Positions 63,756 through 64,000 of a DNA stretch of 64,000 bases are shown one piece after another; the stretch's first letter is position 1; each line of letters begins with the position of its first letter. The DNA lies in contig JALRMH010000011.1 in NCBI GenBank assembly GCA_026119935.1, forward strand, positions 558,001 to 622,000, written 5' to 3'. The stretch comes from Endothia cerciana (lineage: Eukaryota > Ascomycota > Sordariomycetes > Diaporthales > Cryphonectriaceae). Below the pieces are notes generated by a model. The model was not told the DNA's origin. It ran no database searches and saw only the letters and a list, made by a program, of their open reading frames with translations. The translations under genes and the position numbers were made by a program.

Positions 63756-64000
63756 GTAAGCTATCCCTCCTTTGCTCCCTTGTTACCTCGACAGCCTCTG
63801 CCCTCCAGCGTTCCCTCTCTATACCCTTCATCGCCCGTGGTCTCCCCCGGCCCGCCACCACTTTCATCACGTCTCGGGTATGGAGGGCATGTCTTAGACC
63901 TCCCATTTCGCCGCTCGCTTATCTCCCGGGCGCAGACCTATCTACATTACATCCCCCTCGCTGCCCTCGTGCCTCTCCCGGTCTCCCGAAACTGCCACGA

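Noticed and set aside
1..64000. Secondary-metabolite cluster, mobile element or CRISPR array
   Set aside because: No polyketide or peptide synthetase, transposase, reverse transcriptase, terminal repeats or regularly spaced direct repeats were seen on either strand.

Overview
The window is nuclear DNA from a filamentous ascomycete, most likely a Sordariomycete. The reasons are: GC-rich exons; many short spliceosomal introns (mostly 49-150 nt) with CTAAC or CTGAC branch sites; gene content that is specific to Pezizomycotina (GH71 alpha-1,3-glucanase, a membrane SH3 protein, a GPI-anchored cysteine-rich protein); and an intron-bearing tRNA-Arg(CCG). I see no bacterial operons, CRISPR arrays or viral genes, and no intact transposon. 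I read 27 protein-coding loci, one tRNA gene and the first exon of a further gene that leaves the window. Where I give exon joins, the summed coding length is a multiple of three and the junction restores an uninterrupted protein.

Region 1-16.5 kb is mostly housekeeping: an RNA-binding La protein and mitoribosomal uS4m (Nam9) in a divergent pair, a Cdc3/AspB-type septin, a membrane-anchored cPLA2-type phospholipase, and mitoribosomal mL44 divergent from a 90-residue one-helix protein whose first coding exon is only an ATG.

Region 16.5-33 kb holds tRNA-Arg(CCG), a conserved protein broken by a one-base frameshift, an alpha/beta hydrolase, an unrecognised coiled-coil protein, a possible permuted-papain (LRAT/PPPDE-like) enzyme, exonuclease V (EXO5), an F-box protein with a C-terminal membrane helix, a GPI-anchored cysteine-rich surface protein and the ER mannosyltransferase ALG9.

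Region 33-50 kb holds NAF1 (H/ACA snoRNP assembly), a transmembrane SH3 protein, a cupin, a secreted M28 aminopeptidase (with a GC-AG intron), an L1-domain ribosome-biogenesis protein and a HAD phosphatase.

Region 50-64 kb is accessory in character. It has a run of four minus-strand genes: a GH71 glucanase with a duplicated cysteine module, a ricin-B-type beta-trefoil lectin without a signal peptide, a Gly/Ala-rich secreted protein with an in-frame 90-nt intron, and a GH5 glycosidase. After these come an S33 proline-iminopeptidase-like enzyme, EMC4, and the start of a gene that runs off the right end.

Noncoding stretches are rich in homopolymer C/G and A/T tracts (10-26 nt), sometimes placed inside introns or directly after a stop codon. 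I did not find a convincing new multi-gene system. The best leads are single-gene oddities: the permuted-papain protein, the frameshifted conserved gene, the ATG-only exon, the stop-free 3n intron and the F-box/membrane fusion.
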